Notes: generated from the letters alone by a model not told the origin. A stretch of DNA of 64,000 bases from Novosphingobium profundi (GCF_018491765.1 NZ_JABWCU010000006.1:1-64000), one strand, 5' to 3'. Positions 28,223-38,808 are shown, numbered from the stretch's first letter. Made by a program: numbers and translations.

Positions 28223-28444
28223 ATGAAATCCACGAAGCGCCGCACCCTGGTCCTCACATCCGAAGATGCCGGACATCCTTTCCGTCGGTCCCTGCCGCCG
28301 CATGTGCTGGCAGTGCCGGTGTGCAGGGATGCCGACGCCGATGCCGAAGCGGCCCGGCTCTGGAAACTGAACGGTGGGGACTGGCAGCGCTTTCTTGCCG
28401 CCTATTGCGCCTCGTTCGTCGCGATCTTCGCGTTCATCCTCTAG
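28223..28444 (+). CDS. Small hypothetical protein with C-terminal membrane segment
   Basis: This 73-residue reading frame has a basic N-terminus (MKSTKRRTLVLTSEDAGHPFRRSLPPH), an acidic middle and a hydrophobic end (FLAAYCASFVAIFAFIL). GAGGGC precedes the ATG by a few bases. It converges with and overlaps the end of the LplT-like transporter gene by four bases. I do not recognise the family. Tail-anchored topology is plausible. Confidence 0.5.
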   Translation: MKSTKRRTLVLTSEDAGHPFRRSLPPHVLAVPVCRDADADAEAARLWKLNGGDWQRFLAAYCASFVAIFAFIL

Positions 28445-29766
28445 CGCGCGGGGGCTGGCTCGACCGCCTGCCGCTCCGCGCGGTACAGGCGATGGGCAAG
28501 CCAGGCCGAGGCGAGGCACGAGACCGAGACGACCAGCAACTGCTTGACGATCGGCAGCCCGCAGAAGTTCATCGCGACGGCGATTGCGCCGCCCAGGACC
28601 ATCGCGCCTGAATTGACGACGTTGTTCGCCGCGATCGTGCGCGCCGTCTGCGATTTCTCGACGAAGGTTGTGAGGAAGGCGTAAAGCGGGACCACGAACA
28701 TTCCTCCCGCGATCGCCACGCCCAGTAGCGAGAGCATCAGCGGAACGGCGAGCGGCTGCACAACGAACGTCGCGACGTCCATCAGGCCGGCCTGGCTGGA
28801 ATTGGCATGCCAGGCCTCGCAGACCAGTTCGAAGGCGAACAGGCACAGGGCCATAGCGATCACCGCAATCGGCGACCAGCGGGCCGAGACTTTGCCCTTG
28901 AGCAGGGCATTGATCACGATCGAGCCGATCGCGATGCCCACCGAGAAGATCACCAGGAACAGGCTGGCCACTTCCTTGGCGGCCATCAGGATGTTCTTGG
29001 CGAGCGGCGGGAACTGGATGAACAGGATCGTGCCGAGCGCCCAGAAGAAGCTGATCGAACAGACCGCGAGATAGACCCGTCGATCGCTCAGCGTCGAGCG
29101 GATGAGGCGGACCGGCGCACGTACGAGATGGAAGTCGAGCGGCTCGACCTTTCCGATCGGAGGGGCCGGTGGAACGCTGCGGCCCGAGATATACCCCACG
29201 ATGGCAACGCCGATCACGCCGATCGCGGCGGCATCGACACTGACCCAGCCCGCGACGATGGTCCCCGCCAGCACGGCAAGATAGGTGCCCGCCTCGACCA
29301 GGCCGGTGCCCGCGAGCACTTCCTCGCGCTCGAGGTGCTGGGGCAGGATCGCGTACTTGATGGGCCCGAAGAAGGTGGAATGGACGCCCATCGCGAAGAC
29401 GGCGACAAGCAGCAGAGGGATCGCCAGCGTGTGCATGGCGATGCCCTTCCAGGCGAGCGCGAGGCCCAGGCCTCCCACCAGCATGATCAGGATCTCGCAC
29501 AATTTGATGGTGCGAATGATCGCCGCCTTGTCGCGCATGTCGGCAAGCTGGCCGGCCAGAGCGGAAAACAGGAAGAAAGGCATCACGAAGATCAGCGAGG
29601 CGACGGCGCTGAAGATCGCCTCGGAGGATTCCGAGTTGTAGACGCTGTAGACCACGAAGAGGACCATCGCGTTCTTGAACAGGTTGTCGTTGAACGCGCC
29701 CAGCAGCTGGGTGACGAATAACGGAAGGAAGCGTCGCGCGCGGATCAGCTGGATCGATTGCGTCAT
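28441..29766 (-). CDS. MFS transporter, LplT-like
   Basis: The 441-residue protein has about 12 membrane spans. RRFLPLFVTQLLGAFNDNLFKNAMVLF at the N-terminus is typical of the LplT-type family and of the transporter domain fused to acyl-ACP synthetases. LplT flips lysophospholipids inward for re-acylation; here the acyltransferase half is not adjacent. The ATG at 29766 is chosen for this N-terminus. Confidence 0.85.
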   Translation of the reverse strand: MTQSIQLIRARRFLPLFVTQLLGAFNDNLFKNAMVLFVVYSVYNSESSEAIFSAVASLIFVMPFFLFSALAGQLADMRDKAAIIRTIKLCEILIMLVGGLGLALAWKGIAMHTLAIPLLLVAVFAMGVHSTFFGPIKYAILPQHLEREEVLAGTGLVEAGTYLAVLAGTIVAGWVSVDAAAIGVIGVAIVGYISGRSVPPAPPIGKVEPLDFHLVRAPVRLIRSTLSDRRVYLAVCSISFFWALGTILFIQFPPLAKNILMAAKEVASLFLVIFSVGIAIGSIVINALLKGKVSARWSPIAVIAMALCLFAFELVCEAWHANSSQAGLMDVATFVVQPLAVPLMLSLLGVAIAGGMFVVPLYAFLTTFVEKSQTARTIAANNVVNSGAMVLGGAIAVAMNFCGLPIVKQLLVVSVSCLASAWLAHRLYRAERQAVEPAPAR

Positions 29767-29888
29767 GTATAGGGTCTTGCCGGTCTCTGGCCGTTCAGGT
29801 TGTCCGGACCCATAAAGCGGTGGGCCGATGCCGCAACCCCCGATCGGCACTTTATTCCGACAGGGATTCCCGGCTATGGGGCAGCGAC

Positions 29889-30482
29889 ATGCTGACGCTA
29901 CCCAACATTCTGACGCTTTCGCGCATATTCGCGGTGCCGCTGCTGGCTTTCCTGCTGTGGTGGCCGACGTGGGGATTTGGCTACGCTCTGGCCTTCGGTC
30001 TCTACTGCCTGATGGGCATTACCGACTATTTCGACGGCTATCTTGCGCGCTCGAGCGGGACCGTCTCGAAACTCGGTATCTTCCTCGATCCGATCGCGGA
30101 CAAGATCATGGTCGCGGCGGTGATTCTCGTGCTGACCGCGCAAGGCATCCTGCGCGGCCCTTACGTGGGCGACATGCACGTGATCGCAGGGCTGGTCATT
30201 CTGATCCGCGAGATCGCGGTCTCGGGCCTGCGCGAGTTTCTGGGGCCCTTGCGGGTCTCGATCCCGGTCAGCAAGCTCGCCAAGTGGAAGACGACCTTCC
30301 AGATGGTTTCGCTTGGCGCGCTGATCCTGGGGCGGGCCATGCCCTGGTGGAACACGCCCTTCGCCGGGATCGAGATCAACATTCCGCATACCGTGGGCCT
30401 CACCACTCTGTGGGCTGCCGCGGCGCTCACTCTCGTTACCGGGTGGGATTACTTGCGGGTCGGTCTCAAGCACATGGATTGA
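29889..30482 (+). CDS. pgsA: CDP-diacylglycerol-glycerol-3-phosphate 3-phosphatidyltransferase
   Basis: The 197-residue membrane enzyme makes phosphatidylglycerophosphate. The CDP-alcohol phosphotransferase motif D-G-x2-A-R-x8-G-x3-D-x3-D is intact in FDGYLARSSGTVSKLG followed by IFLDPIADK. LTLPNILTLSRI is the usual N-terminus. It uses the product of CdsA encoded earlier in the window. The start at 29889 excludes a non-native upstream extension. Confidence 0.93.
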   Translation: MLTLPNILTLSRIFAVPLLAFLLWWPTWGFGYALAFGLYCLMGITDYFDGYLARSSGTVSKLGIFLDPIADKIMVAAVILVLTAQGILRGPYVGDMHVIAGLVILIREIAVSGLREFLGPLRVSIPVSKLAKWKTTFQMVSLGALILGRAMPWWNTPFAGIEINIPHTVGLTTLWAAAALTLVTGWDYLRVGLKHMD

Positions 30483-30599
30483 TCCGCGTGCGGCGCGCGC
30501 GCGAAGGCTTGCGCTCGTTGCAATCGCGCCCGGAGCCCTCGCACCATATCTGCGGGACAGGCGTAGGCTGATCCTCGCCGACATTTCCGGAGCCCAGCC

Positions 30600-31787
30600 A
30601 TCTCGTCCCCCGCTTCCTCGCCCCACGTTCTGAGCCGCGGTGTCGTCGCCGTCCTGGCCGTGGCGGCCGGAGTGACCGTGGCGAACATCTACTACAGCCA
30701 GCCCATGCTCGAGCAGATGCAGGGCGACTTGCGCGATCCGGCCGTAGCGTATGTCCCGACGGCAACGCAGATCGGTTATGCGCTGGGGCTGCTCTTCCTC
30801 GTTCCCCTCGGCGATCTGGTCGAGCGCAAGCGCCTGATCCTTCTGCAATGCCTTGCCCTCGCGCTGGCCTGTGCGGGCGTGGCGCTGGCCCCCGGGGCGA
30901 TGCCGATCCTGGCCGCCTCGCTGCTGGTCGGCACGTTCGGTTCGGTGGCGCAGCAGATCGTTCCGCTTGCGGCGGACCTCGCGCCCTCGGAGCGCCGCGG
31001 GCAGGTGATCGGGATCGTCATGGCCGGACTGCTCTGCGGCATTCTCCTCAGCCGAACCGTGGCGGGCTTCGTCGCGCAGTATCTGGGCTGGCGCGAGATG
31101 TTCTGGATCGCGGCGCCGCTGGCGCTGGGCATTGCCTCTCTGCTCGCGCTCAAGCTGCCGCATAGCGAGCCGGCGGCGAAAGGCGGCAGCTACCGTGAGA
31201 CGCTGCGCTCGTTGGTCGGCTTGTGGCGCGACTATCCCACGTTGCGCCGGGCCACCTTCATCCAGTGCTGCCAGTTCGGGGTGTTCAGCATCTTCTGGAC
31301 GGTTCTGGCCTTCCGGCTGGAAAGCCGATTCGGCTACGGTCCGCAGGTCGCCGGACTGTTCGGCGTGCTGGGGGTGGTCGGCGTGTTGGCCGCACCCGTC
31401 GCCGGGCGTATTGCCGACCGCAAGGGGCCGCGCCAGGTGATCCTGCTCGCCGCCCTGACGACGCTCGCCTCTTGGCTGGTCTTTGCCTTCTGGGACAGTC
31501 TTGCGGGCCTGATGCTGGGCGTGATTGCGCTCGATTTCGGAGTCCAGTCGAGCCAGATATCGAACCAGAGCATCATCTATGCGCTCAGGCCCGATGCGCG
31601 TTCGCGAATCAATACCGTCTACATGACCAGCATGTTCGCCGCAGGAGGCCTTGCCTCGGCGCTTGGCATGGCGTCGTGGACGCATTTCGGCTGGCCGGGC
31701 GTCTCGGCGCTGGGCATCGTCGTCAGCTTGTGCTGCGTGGCGCTCCAGTTTGGAGCCTCGCGCGAGGCCGCCTCGGGCCTCGCCTGA
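30600..31787 (+). CDS. MFS transporter, drug/arabinose efflux-like; start uncertain
   Basis: The protein has about 12 membrane spans and MFS loop motifs (PLGDLVERKRL, PVAGRIADRKGPR). VAAGVTVANIYYSQPMLEQM marks the first span. The first standard start in frame, GTG at 30660, would cut into that span. The frame stays open back to 30567 without ATG, GTG or TTG. An ATC at 30600 has GGAG seven bases upstream and would give a normal 395-residue protein. The coordinates use that start as an inference. A base change from ATG is equally possible. Confidence 0.7.
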   Translation: MSSPASSPHVLSRGVVAVLAVAAGVTVANIYYSQPMLEQMQGDLRDPAVAYVPTATQIGYALGLLFLVPLGDLVERKRLILLQCLALALACAGVALAPGAMPILAASLLVGTFGSVAQQIVPLAADLAPSERRGQVIGIVMAGLLCGILLSRTVAGFVAQYLGWREMFWIAAPLALGIASLLALKLPHSEPAAKGGSYRETLRSLVGLWRDYPTLRRATFIQCCQFGVFSIFWTVLAFRLESRFGYGPQVAGLFGVLGVVGVLAAPVAGRIADRKGPRQVILLAALTTLASWLVFAFWDSLAGLMLGVIALDFGVQSSQISNQSIIYALRPDARSRINTVYMTSMFAAGGLASALGMASWTHFGWPGVSALGIVVSLCCVALQFGASREAASGLA

Positions 31788-31794
31788 AGGCCGT

Positions 31795-32691
31795 TCAGCC
31801 CGCGCGCAATTCGTCCGCGAGCATCCGGAATTCGTCTGAACGCGGCGAGTTCTTGCGCCAGACCAGCGCGATCTCGCGGTTGGCGTTGGGCGAGATGAGC
31901 GGGCGGGCGACGACGTTGGTTCCGTTCAGGATTCCCGCATCGAGCGCCATTTCGGGCAGCATGGTGAGGCCCAGCCCATTGTCCACCATCTGCACCAGCG
32001 TGTGCAGCGAGGTACCGATCATCGTCGCCGAAGCGCGCAGTTCGGGCCGGTTGCAGGCCGCGAGCGCATGGTCCTTGAGGCAATGCCCATCCTCGAGAAG
32101 GAGCAGGCGGTGCTCGTCGATCACGTCGGGGCCGACTTCCTGCGGTGGATCGCGCGGATCGTCGGCGGGGAAGGCGACGAAGAAGGCATCGAGCTCGATC
32201 GTCTCCTTCTCCACCTCGCCCGTGGCGTAGGGAAGCGCAAGAAGGACGCAGTCGGCGCGCCCGTGGTGCAGCGATTCGATGGCGGCCTGGCTCGGCTCCT
32301 CGCGCAGGAACAGCCTCAGGTTCGGGCGTTCACGGCGCAGGCGCGGCAACATGCGCGGCAGCAGGAAGGGCGCGATCGTCGGGATCACGCTCATGCGCAC
32401 TTCGCCCGAGAGTGGCTTGCCGCTCGACTGCACGAGCTCGGACAGTTCCTCGGTTTCGCGCAGGATGCGGTGCGCCTTTTCGACAACGGCATTGCCGAGC
32501 GGGGTGAAGCGCACCGCGCGCTTGGTGCGCTCGACCAGTGTCACGTCGAGTAGGGTCTCGAGGTCGCGCAGGCCTGCCGAAAGCGTCGATTGCGAGACGA
32601 AGCAGGCTTCGGCGGCGCGGCCGAAATGGCCGTGTTCGTGCAGGGCTACCAGGTACTGAAGCTGCTTCAGCGTCGGCTGGTAGACCGTCAT
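31795..32691 (-). CDS. oxyR: Hydrogen-peroxide-sensing LysR regulator OxyR
   Basis: This 298-residue LysR-type regulator has an N-terminal winged helix (FGRAAEACFVSQSTLSAGLRDLE). The regulatory domain contains LLLEDGHCLKDHALAAC. Two cysteines nine residues apart in this setting match the peroxide-reactive pair of OxyR (Cys199 and Cys208 in E. coli). Peroxide would form a disulfide there and switch on catalase or peroxidase genes. Its start overlaps the rnd stop by ATGA, so the two share a transcript. Confidence 0.9.
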   Translation of the reverse strand: MTVYQPTLKQLQYLVALHEHGHFGRAAEACFVSQSTLSAGLRDLETLLDVTLVERTKRAVRFTPLGNAVVEKAHRILRETEELSELVQSSGKPLSGEVRMSVIPTIAPFLLPRMLPRLRRERPNLRLFLREEPSQAAIESLHHGRADCVLLALPYATGEVEKETIELDAFFVAFPADDPRDPPQEVGPDVIDEHRLLLLEDGHCLKDHALAACNRPELRASATMIGTSLHTLVQMVDNGLGLTMLPEMALDAGILNGTNVVARPLISPNANREIALVWRKNSPRSDEFRMLADELRAG

Positions 32692-33911
32692 GATTCGCCG
32701 TCGTCGTCGGGTTCCTCACCGGCTTCGGCGAAGATGCCCGAATTCTCGCCTACGCGGGTCATCTTGAGGCGGCCCTTTTCGACCGCGAAGGCAAGGCGCC
32801 CCTCGACGAGTTCGAGTGCGTCCTTGCCGAAGACCTCGTAGCGCCAGCCTTCCAGGATCGGCAGGTTCTTGCGGATTCCGGCGGCAAGCAGTTCCAGCTC
32901 GTCGCTGCGGGTGAGCAGGCGCGCGGCGACGTCGATCTCGCGCGCGCGGATTTTGACCAGCAGCTTGAGCAGGTCGGCAACGAGCGCGCCTTCCTTGCCG
33001 AGCGGCGCGCCGCGCGGCTGGCGAGGGGGCAGTTCGTCGTCATCCAGTGGCTGGGCCTTGGCGATCGTGGTCATCAGGCGCTTGCCGATGTCGTTGTCCT
33101 TCCAGCCTTGCGAGAGGCCGCGCACCTTGGCGAGGTCGGACTGCTGCTTGGGCGGGTGGCTGGCCAGGTCGGCCAGCGTCTCGTCGCGGGCGATGCGACC
33201 GCGCGGAATGTTCTTGCCCTGGGCTTCGATCTCGCGCCACTCGGCGATCGCCTTGAGGCGGCCGAGCATCTGGGGATTGCGGCCCGCTGCCTTGATCCGG
33301 CGCCAGGCGAGCGTGGGATCGTTGCGGTAGTTCTCCGGATCGGCGAGCTTTTCCATCTCCTGGTTGAGCCAGGAGCCGCGGCCGGTCTTGATCAGGCGCT
33401 TGAGAATCTTGGGGAAGATCTTGGAAAGGTGCGTCACGTCGCCGATCGCGTATTCGATCTGGCGTTCGGTGAGCGGCCGGCGCGACCAGTCGGTGAAGCG
33501 CGCGCCTTTGTCGATGATGAGGCCGAGCCACGATTCGACGAGGTTCGAATAGCCGATCTGCTCGGACTGGCTGATCGCCATCATCGCGATCTGCGTGTCG
33601 AAAATCGGCGAGGGGGTCTTGCCTGTTGCGTTGAAGATGATCTCGACGTCTTGCCCGCCCGCGTGGAAGACCTTGAGAACGTCGTGATTCTCGGTCAGCA
33701 AATCGTGGAGCGGGGTGAGGTCGATACCATTCGCCAGCGGGTCGATGGCGGCCGCTTCCTCGGTATTGGCGATCTGCACCAGGCACAGCTCTGGCCAATA
33801 GGTGTTCTCGCGCATGAACTCGGTGTCGACCGCGACGAAGTCGGATTTGGCGAGCCGTTCGCACAGTTCGGCGAGTTCGCCGCTGTCCGTGATCAGTTTG
33901 TGAATCTTCAT
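32688..33911 (-). CDS. rnd: Ribonuclease D
   Basis: The 407-residue 3'-5' exoribonuclease trims tRNA and other RNA ends. DEDD motifs are visible: VAVDTEFMRENTYWPELCLVQIA (DxE), VFHAGGQDVEII, and the final block YAIGDVTHLSKI (Y-x3-D). HRDC helices follow, the first near RNPQMLGRLKAIAEWREIEAQ. It overlaps oxyR downstream. Confidence 0.94.
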   Translation of the reverse strand: MKIHKLITDSGELAELCERLAKSDFVAVDTEFMRENTYWPELCLVQIANTEEAAAIDPLANGIDLTPLHDLLTENHDVLKVFHAGGQDVEIIFNATGKTPSPIFDTQIAMMAISQSEQIGYSNLVESWLGLIIDKGARFTDWSRRPLTERQIEYAIGDVTHLSKIFPKILKRLIKTGRGSWLNQEMEKLADPENYRNDPTLAWRRIKAAGRNPQMLGRLKAIAEWREIEAQGKNIPRGRIARDETLADLASHPPKQQSDLAKVRGLSQGWKDNDIGKRLMTTIAKAQPLDDDELPPRQPRGAPLGKEGALVADLLKLLVKIRAREIDVAARLLTRSDELELLAAGIRKNLPILEGWRYEVFGKDALELVEGRLAFAVEKGRLKMTRVGENSGIFAEAGEEPDDDGES

Positions 33912-33983
33912 TTGGGTGTGGCGTTACGCTGAACGGGCGGGAGGATCAACGGCGGCGATGATCCGATTCGCGTTTGAATGCGA

Positions 33984-35003
33984 TTATCGGCGACGAAAGA
34001 GCCGTGCGAAGAGGCCCTTGGGACGCATTTCCTGCAATTCGGCAATGCTTTCCTCGGTTACGAAGCGACGGCGCAACTGCGTTCCGGTGGTGTGGATGCC
34101 AGGGGGCGGGAGGTGCCAGGCCTTGGATTCGTCTTCGCGGTGCTCGTGCTCCTCGTCCTGCGGTGCAAGCAGCGCCGAGACCGTCTCCGTGTGGTCCGTG
34201 GTCGCGCCAGAGGCATCGGTCGCGAAATCGGCCTGCGCCTCGGATGCGGCCGTCGCGTCTTCGATTTCGGGGGCGTGGCTCATCGCCGGACGTTCGCTGC
34301 GTGCGGCGGGCACTTCACCGGCGGCCATGACGGGAGCGGAAAGCCCGGCGTGCGGGCTCACACTTTCGGCGAGGAGCGCCAGAGGGCGCGGAAGGCCCGT
34401 GCGACGGGCCATGTCGTCGACGGCAAGGTGGAACAGGACGCCGATGTAGAGCGTCGCCAAGAATTGGGCCTGGATGGTGGTGCTGGTGGTGTCTTCGGCG
34501 CGCGCATTGGTCTTGGCGAGGCGCGCAAGCGCTTCGGCCATCGCGCCGAGTCCGTCGATGCCCACGATGTCGTCGTCGGCATCGGCGTGTTCGTTGTGCC
34601 AGGCCGAGCCGAAGTCGTTGAAGCCTTCGCGCAGTTCCTCGAAGCTGCATTCGGAAAAGGGCCAGGCGGTATCGAAGTAGAAGCGCGTGGCGAGAACCGG
34701 CTCGCCATCGTGCTCGCCGATGCGATGCGCGTCGAGTTCGAGCGAGATCGCCGAAACGGGCTCTCCGCACTGGTCGAGCTTCCAGATGGCGTCGGCCAAC
34801 ATGTTCCAGCCCACGAAGGAGATCGAACCGGCATCCACGTCGAGGAAATTGGCGGGCAGGGGGGCTTGTCCCGAACACAGCGGCGCAAGCAGGTCGCGCA
34901 GCATGTCGGCGGCCTCGCGCGCGCGCCTGCCTCGGATCATGTCCTCGATCGAACGGCGCAGCGCAGAGTTCTGCGCGCTTTCAATCGCGACCTCAGCCAA
35001 CAT
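33984..35003 (-). CDS. Hypothetical protein with acidic, low-complexity C-terminal part
   Basis: This 339-residue protein has no membrane span. The N-terminal two thirds look globular ([71 protein letters not shown]). The region from about 220 to 300 is Ala/Glu/Asp/Thr-rich and probably disordered. The end is strongly basic ([11 protein letters not shown]). I do not recognise the family. Codon use is like the core genes around it, so it is a resident gene, divergent from aspS. Confidence 0.75.
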   Translation of the reverse strand: MLAEVAIESAQNSALRRSIEDMIRGRRAREAADMLRDLLAPLCSGQAPLPANFLDVDAGSISFVGWNMLADAIWKLDQCGEPVSAISLELDAHRIGEHDGEPVLATRFYFDTAWPFSECSFEELREGFNDFGSAWHNEHADADDDIVGIDGLGAMAEALARLAKTNARAEDTTSTTIQAQFLATLYIGVLFHLAVDDMARRTGLPRPLALLAESVSPHAGLSAPVMAAGEVPAARSERPAMSHAPEIEDATAASEAQADFATDASGATTDHTETVSALLAPQDEEHEHREDESKAWHLPPPGIHTTGTQLRRRFVTEESIAELQEMRPKGLFARLFRRR

Positions 35004-35170
35004 TCAACACTCCATTCGACCCTGCTTTGAGGGCTTATCGGCGAATGGTTTATATGGGGTTACGCGTAGATCCTTTGCGGGGCGATCAATCCGTGGCTGG
35101 AAATCGCAACGCCACCGGGCTAGGGGACCGCACCAGAACCCACGTTTTCGCGAAGAAGAAGCCTCGATCC

Positions 35171-36964
35171 ATGACTCATCCCTATCGTTCCCACACCTGC
35201 GGCGCGTTGACGGCGGCCGAAGTTGGCCAGACGGTCCGCCTGTCGGGTTGGGTCCATCGCAAGCGCGACCACGGCGGCGTGCTGTTCGTCGACTTGCGCG
35301 ACCATTACGGCATGACCCAGGTCGTGACCGACAGCGACAGCCCCGCGCTGGCGATCCTCGACGGCATGCGCCTTGAATCGGTGGTGACCATCGAGGGCAC
35401 GGTCAAGGCCCGCACGCCCGAGACGGTGAACCCGAACCTCCCGACCGGCGAGATCGAGGTCTACGCCCGCTCGGTCACGGTGCTGGGCAAGGCGGCCGAA
35501 CTGCCCATGCCGGTCGCCGGCGAGCAGGAATACCCCGAGGACATCCGCCTCAAGTACCGCTTTCTGGACTTGCGCCGCGAGACGCTTCACGCGAACATCG
35601 TCAAGCGCACCAAGATCATCTCGGACATGCGCCGCCGCATGGAAGGCATTGGCTTCACCGAGTTCTCGACGCCGATCCTGACCGCCTCCTCGCCCGAAGG
35701 TGCGCGCGATTTCCTCGTGCCCAGCCGCATCCATGCGGGCAAGTTCTACGCGCTGCCGCAGGCCCCCCAGCAGTACAAGCAGCTGCTGATGGTCGCTGGC
35801 TTTGATCGCTACTTCCAGATCGCGCCGTGCTTTCGCGACGAGGACCCGCGCGCCGACCGCCTGCCGGGCGAGTTCTACCAGCTCGACCTCGAGATGAGCT
35901 TCGTCACCCAGGAAGAGGTTTGGGAGACGATGGAGCCGGTGATCCAGGGCATCTTCGCCGAATTCGCGGGCGACAAGCCGGTGACGCCGACCGGTGAATT
36001 CCGCCGCATTCCCTATGCCCAGTCGATGCTCGACTATGGGTCGGACAAGCCGGACTTGCGCAACCCGATCCTGATCAAGGACGTGACCGAGCACTTCGTC
36101 GAATCGGGCTTCGGCATCTTTGCCGGAATCGTCGCGGGCGGCGGTGTTATCCGTGCGATCCCCGCACCGGGTGCGGGCGCGGGCAGCCGCAAGTTCTTCG
36201 ACGACATGAACGCCTGGGCGCGCGGCGAAGGTTTCTCGGGCCTTGGCTACATCAACATCAAGGACGGCGCTCCGGGTGGCCCGATCGCCAAGAACCACGG
36301 CGAGGAAAAGACCGCGGCGCTGATCGAGGCGCTGGGCCTTGGTCCCAATGACGGCGTGTTCTTTGCTGCAGGCAAGGCCGAGCAGGCTGCCAAGCTGGCT
36401 GGTCTTGCGCGCACCCGCGTTGCCGAGCAGCTCGACCTCATCGACAAGGACCGCTTCGAGCTGTGCTGGATTGTCGACTTCCCGTTCTTCGAATGGGACG
36501 AGGACAACAAGAAGGTCGACTTCGCGCACAACCCGTTCTCGATGCCGCAGGGCGGCATGGACGCGCTCGAGGGGCAGGATCCGCTCACGATCAAGGCCTA
36601 CCAGTATGACCTCGTCTGCAATGGCTTCGAAATCGCCTCGGGCTCGATCCGTAACCAGGATCCCGAACTGATGGTCGCCGCCTTCGAGAAGGTCGGCCTG
36701 TCGAAGGCGGATGTGGAGGAGCGCTTCGGCGGTCTCTACCGCGCGTTCCAGTACGGCGCTCCGCCGCACGGTGGCATGGCGGCCGGTGTCGATCGCATCG
36801 TCATGCTCCTGTGCGGGGCGCAGAACCTGCGTGAAATCACGCTGTTCCCGATGAACCAGCGCGCGGAAGACCTTCTCATGGGGGCCCCGTCGCCGGCCGA
36901 GGCCAAGCAGCTGCGCGAACTGCACATGCGTGTGGTCGAGCCGCAGCCCAAGCCGGGCGCCTGA
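35171..36964 (+). CDS. aspS: Aspartyl-tRNA synthetase
   Basis: The 597-residue class II synthetase starts with an OB-fold anticodon-binding domain ([22 protein letters not shown]). It continues with motif 2 ([15 protein letters not shown]), a GAD insertion and motif 3 ([16 protein letters not shown]). Bacterial-type length fits. It may charge both tRNA-Asp and tRNA-Asn, but this depends on gatCAB elsewhere in the genome. Confidence 0.96.
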   Translation: MTHPYRSHTCGALTAAEVGQTVRLSGWVHRKRDHGGVLFVDLRDHYGMTQVVTDSDSPALAILDGMRLESVVTIEGTVKARTPETVNPNLPTGEIEVYARSVTVLGKAAELPMPVAGEQEYPEDIRLKYRFLDLRRETLHANIVKRTKIISDMRRRMEGIGFTEFSTPILTASSPEGARDFLVPSRIHAGKFYALPQAPQQYKQLLMVAGFDRYFQIAPCFRDEDPRADRLPGEFYQLDLEMSFVTQEEVWETMEPVIQGIFAEFAGDKPVTPTGEFRRIPYAQSMLDYGSDKPDLRNPILIKDVTEHFVESGFGIFAGIVAGGGVIRAIPAPGAGAGSRKFFDDMNAWARGEGFSGLGYINIKDGAPGGPIAKNHGEEKTAALIEALGLGPNDGVFFAAGKAEQAAKLAGLARTRVAEQLDLIDKDRFELCWIVDFPFFEWDEDNKKVDFAHNPFSMPQGGMDALEGQDPLTIKAYQYDLVCNGFEIASGSIRNQDPELMVAAFEKVGLSKADVEERFGGLYRAFQYGAPPHGGMAAGVDRIVMLLCGAQNLREITLFPMNQRAEDLLMGAPSPAEAKQLRELHMRVVEPQPKPGA

Positions 36965-37149
36965 AACCGCGGGGTTTCGCGCAAAAATCCGAATTCCGGC
37001 GCTGTTGCGGTCTTTGGGCCTTGCAATGGCGCCGGACTTGGGACAAGTGCGAAGCCCATGCTTGTGGCGGCACTTGCCAGCCTTCGCCCTTCGCACTAGG
37101 GCGGCAAGCGAAAAGATTAATCCTCCGCTTTCTGAAGGGGTCTATACAA

Positions 37150-37386
37150 ATGAGCGATACCGCCGATCGGGTTAAGAAGATCGTCGTCGAGCACCTCGGT
37201 GTGGAAGCCGACAAGGTCACCGAAGATGCAAGCTTCATCGATGATCTGGGTGCCGACTCGCTCGACATCGTCGAGCTGGTGATGGCGTTCGAAGAAGAAT
37301 TCGGCGTCGAGATCCCCGACGATGCGGCTGAGAAGATCAGCACCGTCTCGGATGCGATCAAGTACATCGACGAGAACAAGGGCTGA
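37150..37386 (+). CDS. acpP: Acyl carrier protein
   Basis: The 78-residue acidic helical protein carries growing acyl chains. The phosphopantetheine serine is in [14 protein letters not shown]. It lies before fabF, the common acpP-fabF pairing, with 133 bp between them holding a short palindrome (CCCCGAATTCGGGG at 37415-37428). The ATG at 37150 gives the family N-terminus. Confidence 0.97.
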   Translation: MSDTADRVKKIVVEHLGVEADKVTEDASFIDDLGADSLDIVELVMAFEEEFGVEIPDDAAEKISTVSDAIKYIDENKG

Positions 37387-37519
37387 TCCGGGCCCGCCCG
37401 CAAGCCTCCGGTCGCCCCGAATTCGGGGTGAACGATGCCGGAGAGCGGGCATTTGGATTGAATTCGGCAGGCTCGACCTCTAAGGGGGCGGGCCTGTCGC
37501 CGTTTCGGAGAACGTAAGA

Positions 37520-38779
37520 ATGCGTCGTGTCGTCGTAACCGGACTTGGCCTCGTCACCCCGCTGGGCGCTGACGTGGAAACGACCTGGAAGAACATCCTG
37601 GCCAGCAAGAGCGGGGCCGGACCGATCACCAAGTTCGATGCGTCGGATCAGAAGTGCCAGATCGCCTGCGAGGTCAAGCCCGCCGATCACGAGTACGGCT
37701 TCGATGCCAACAAGCGCGTCGATTCCAAGATCCAGCGCCAGGTCGACCCCTTCATCGTCTTCGGCATCGATGCCGCGGGCCAGGCGCTCGAAGACGCCGG
37801 CCTCACCGAAATGGACGAGGCGACCAAGCTGCGCGCGGGTTGCTCGATCGGTTCGGGCATCGGTGGCCTTCCTGGCATCGAGAGCGAATCGCTGGTGCTC
37901 GCCAATCGTGGCCCCGGCCGCGTCAGCCCGCACTTCGTGCACGGGCGCCTGATCAACCTCATCTCGGGCCAGGTCTCGATCAAGTACGGCCTCAAGGGCC
38001 CGAACCACGCGGTCGTCACCGCGTGCTCGACCGGCGCGCACTCGATCGGCGACGCCGCGCGCATGATCAAGGACGACGATGCCGACATCATGCTGGCGGG
38101 CGGTGCGGAAAGCACAATCTGTCCGATCGGCATTGCCGGCTTCGCGCAGGCGCGCGCGCTCAACTGCAGCTACAATGACCGTCCCGAAGAGGCGAGCCGT
38201 CCCTACGACAAGGACCGCGACGGCTTCGTGATGGGTGAGGGCGCTGGCGTCCTCGTGCTCGAGGAATACGAGCACGCCAAGGCGCGCGGCGCGAAGATCT
38301 ATGCCGAAGTCGTCGGCTACGGTCTTTCGGGCGATGCCTACCACGTGACCGCTCCCGATCCGGAAATGGACGGCGCCTACCGTTCGATGGCCGCCGCGCT
38401 CAAGAAGGCAGGCATGACGCCGGCCGACATCGACTACATCAATGCTCACGGCACCTCGACCATGGCCGACACAATCGAACTCGGCGCCGTGCGCCGCCTG
38501 TTCGGCGAGGCGATGGACGGTGTCTCGATGAGCTCGACCAAGTCGGCCATCGGTCACCTCCTGGGCGGCGCGGGTGCGGTCGAATCGATCTTCTGCATCC
38601 TTGCCATGCGCGACCAGATCGTTCCTCCCACGCTCAACCTCGACAACCCGTCGGAGGGCTGTGAGGGCGTCGACCTGGTGCCCAAGGTGGCCCGCAAGCG
38701 TGAAGTGCGCGCGGTGCTCAACAACAGCTTCGGATTTGGTGGCACCAACGCCAGCCTGATCATGAAGAAGGTCGACTGA
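37520..38779 (+). CDS. fabF: Beta-ketoacyl-ACP synthase II
   Basis: The 419-residue condensing enzyme elongates acyl-ACP with malonyl-ACP. The Cys-His-His triad is in VVTACSTGAHSIG, INAHGTSTMADTIEL and SAIGHLLGGAGAVE. The C-terminal NNSFGFGGTNAS is intact. It follows acpP and precedes mltG. Confidence 0.97.
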   Translation: MRRVVVTGLGLVTPLGADVETTWKNILASKSGAGPITKFDASDQKCQIACEVKPADHEYGFDANKRVDSKIQRQVDPFIVFGIDAAGQALEDAGLTEMDEATKLRAGCSIGSGIGGLPGIESESLVLANRGPGRVSPHFVHGRLINLISGQVSIKYGLKGPNHAVVTACSTGAHSIGDAARMIKDDDADIMLAGGAESTICPIGIAGFAQARALNCSYNDRPEEASRPYDKDRDGFVMGEGAGVLVLEEYEHAKARGAKIYAEVVGYGLSGDAYHVTAPDPEMDGAYRSMAAALKKAGMTPADIDYINAHGTSTMADTIELGAVRRLFGEAMDGVSMSSTKSAIGHLLGGAGAVESIFCILAMRDQIVPPTLNLDNPSEGCEGVDLVPKVARKREVRAVLNNSFGFGGTNASLIMKKVD

Positions 38780-38808
38780 CGACCCGCGCGGCGAGAGGCA
38801 CAGTTTCG

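Noticed and set aside
29898..31685. 595-codon frame antisense to pgsA and the MFS gene
   Set aside because: It crosses two well-supported genes and has no recognisable domain.
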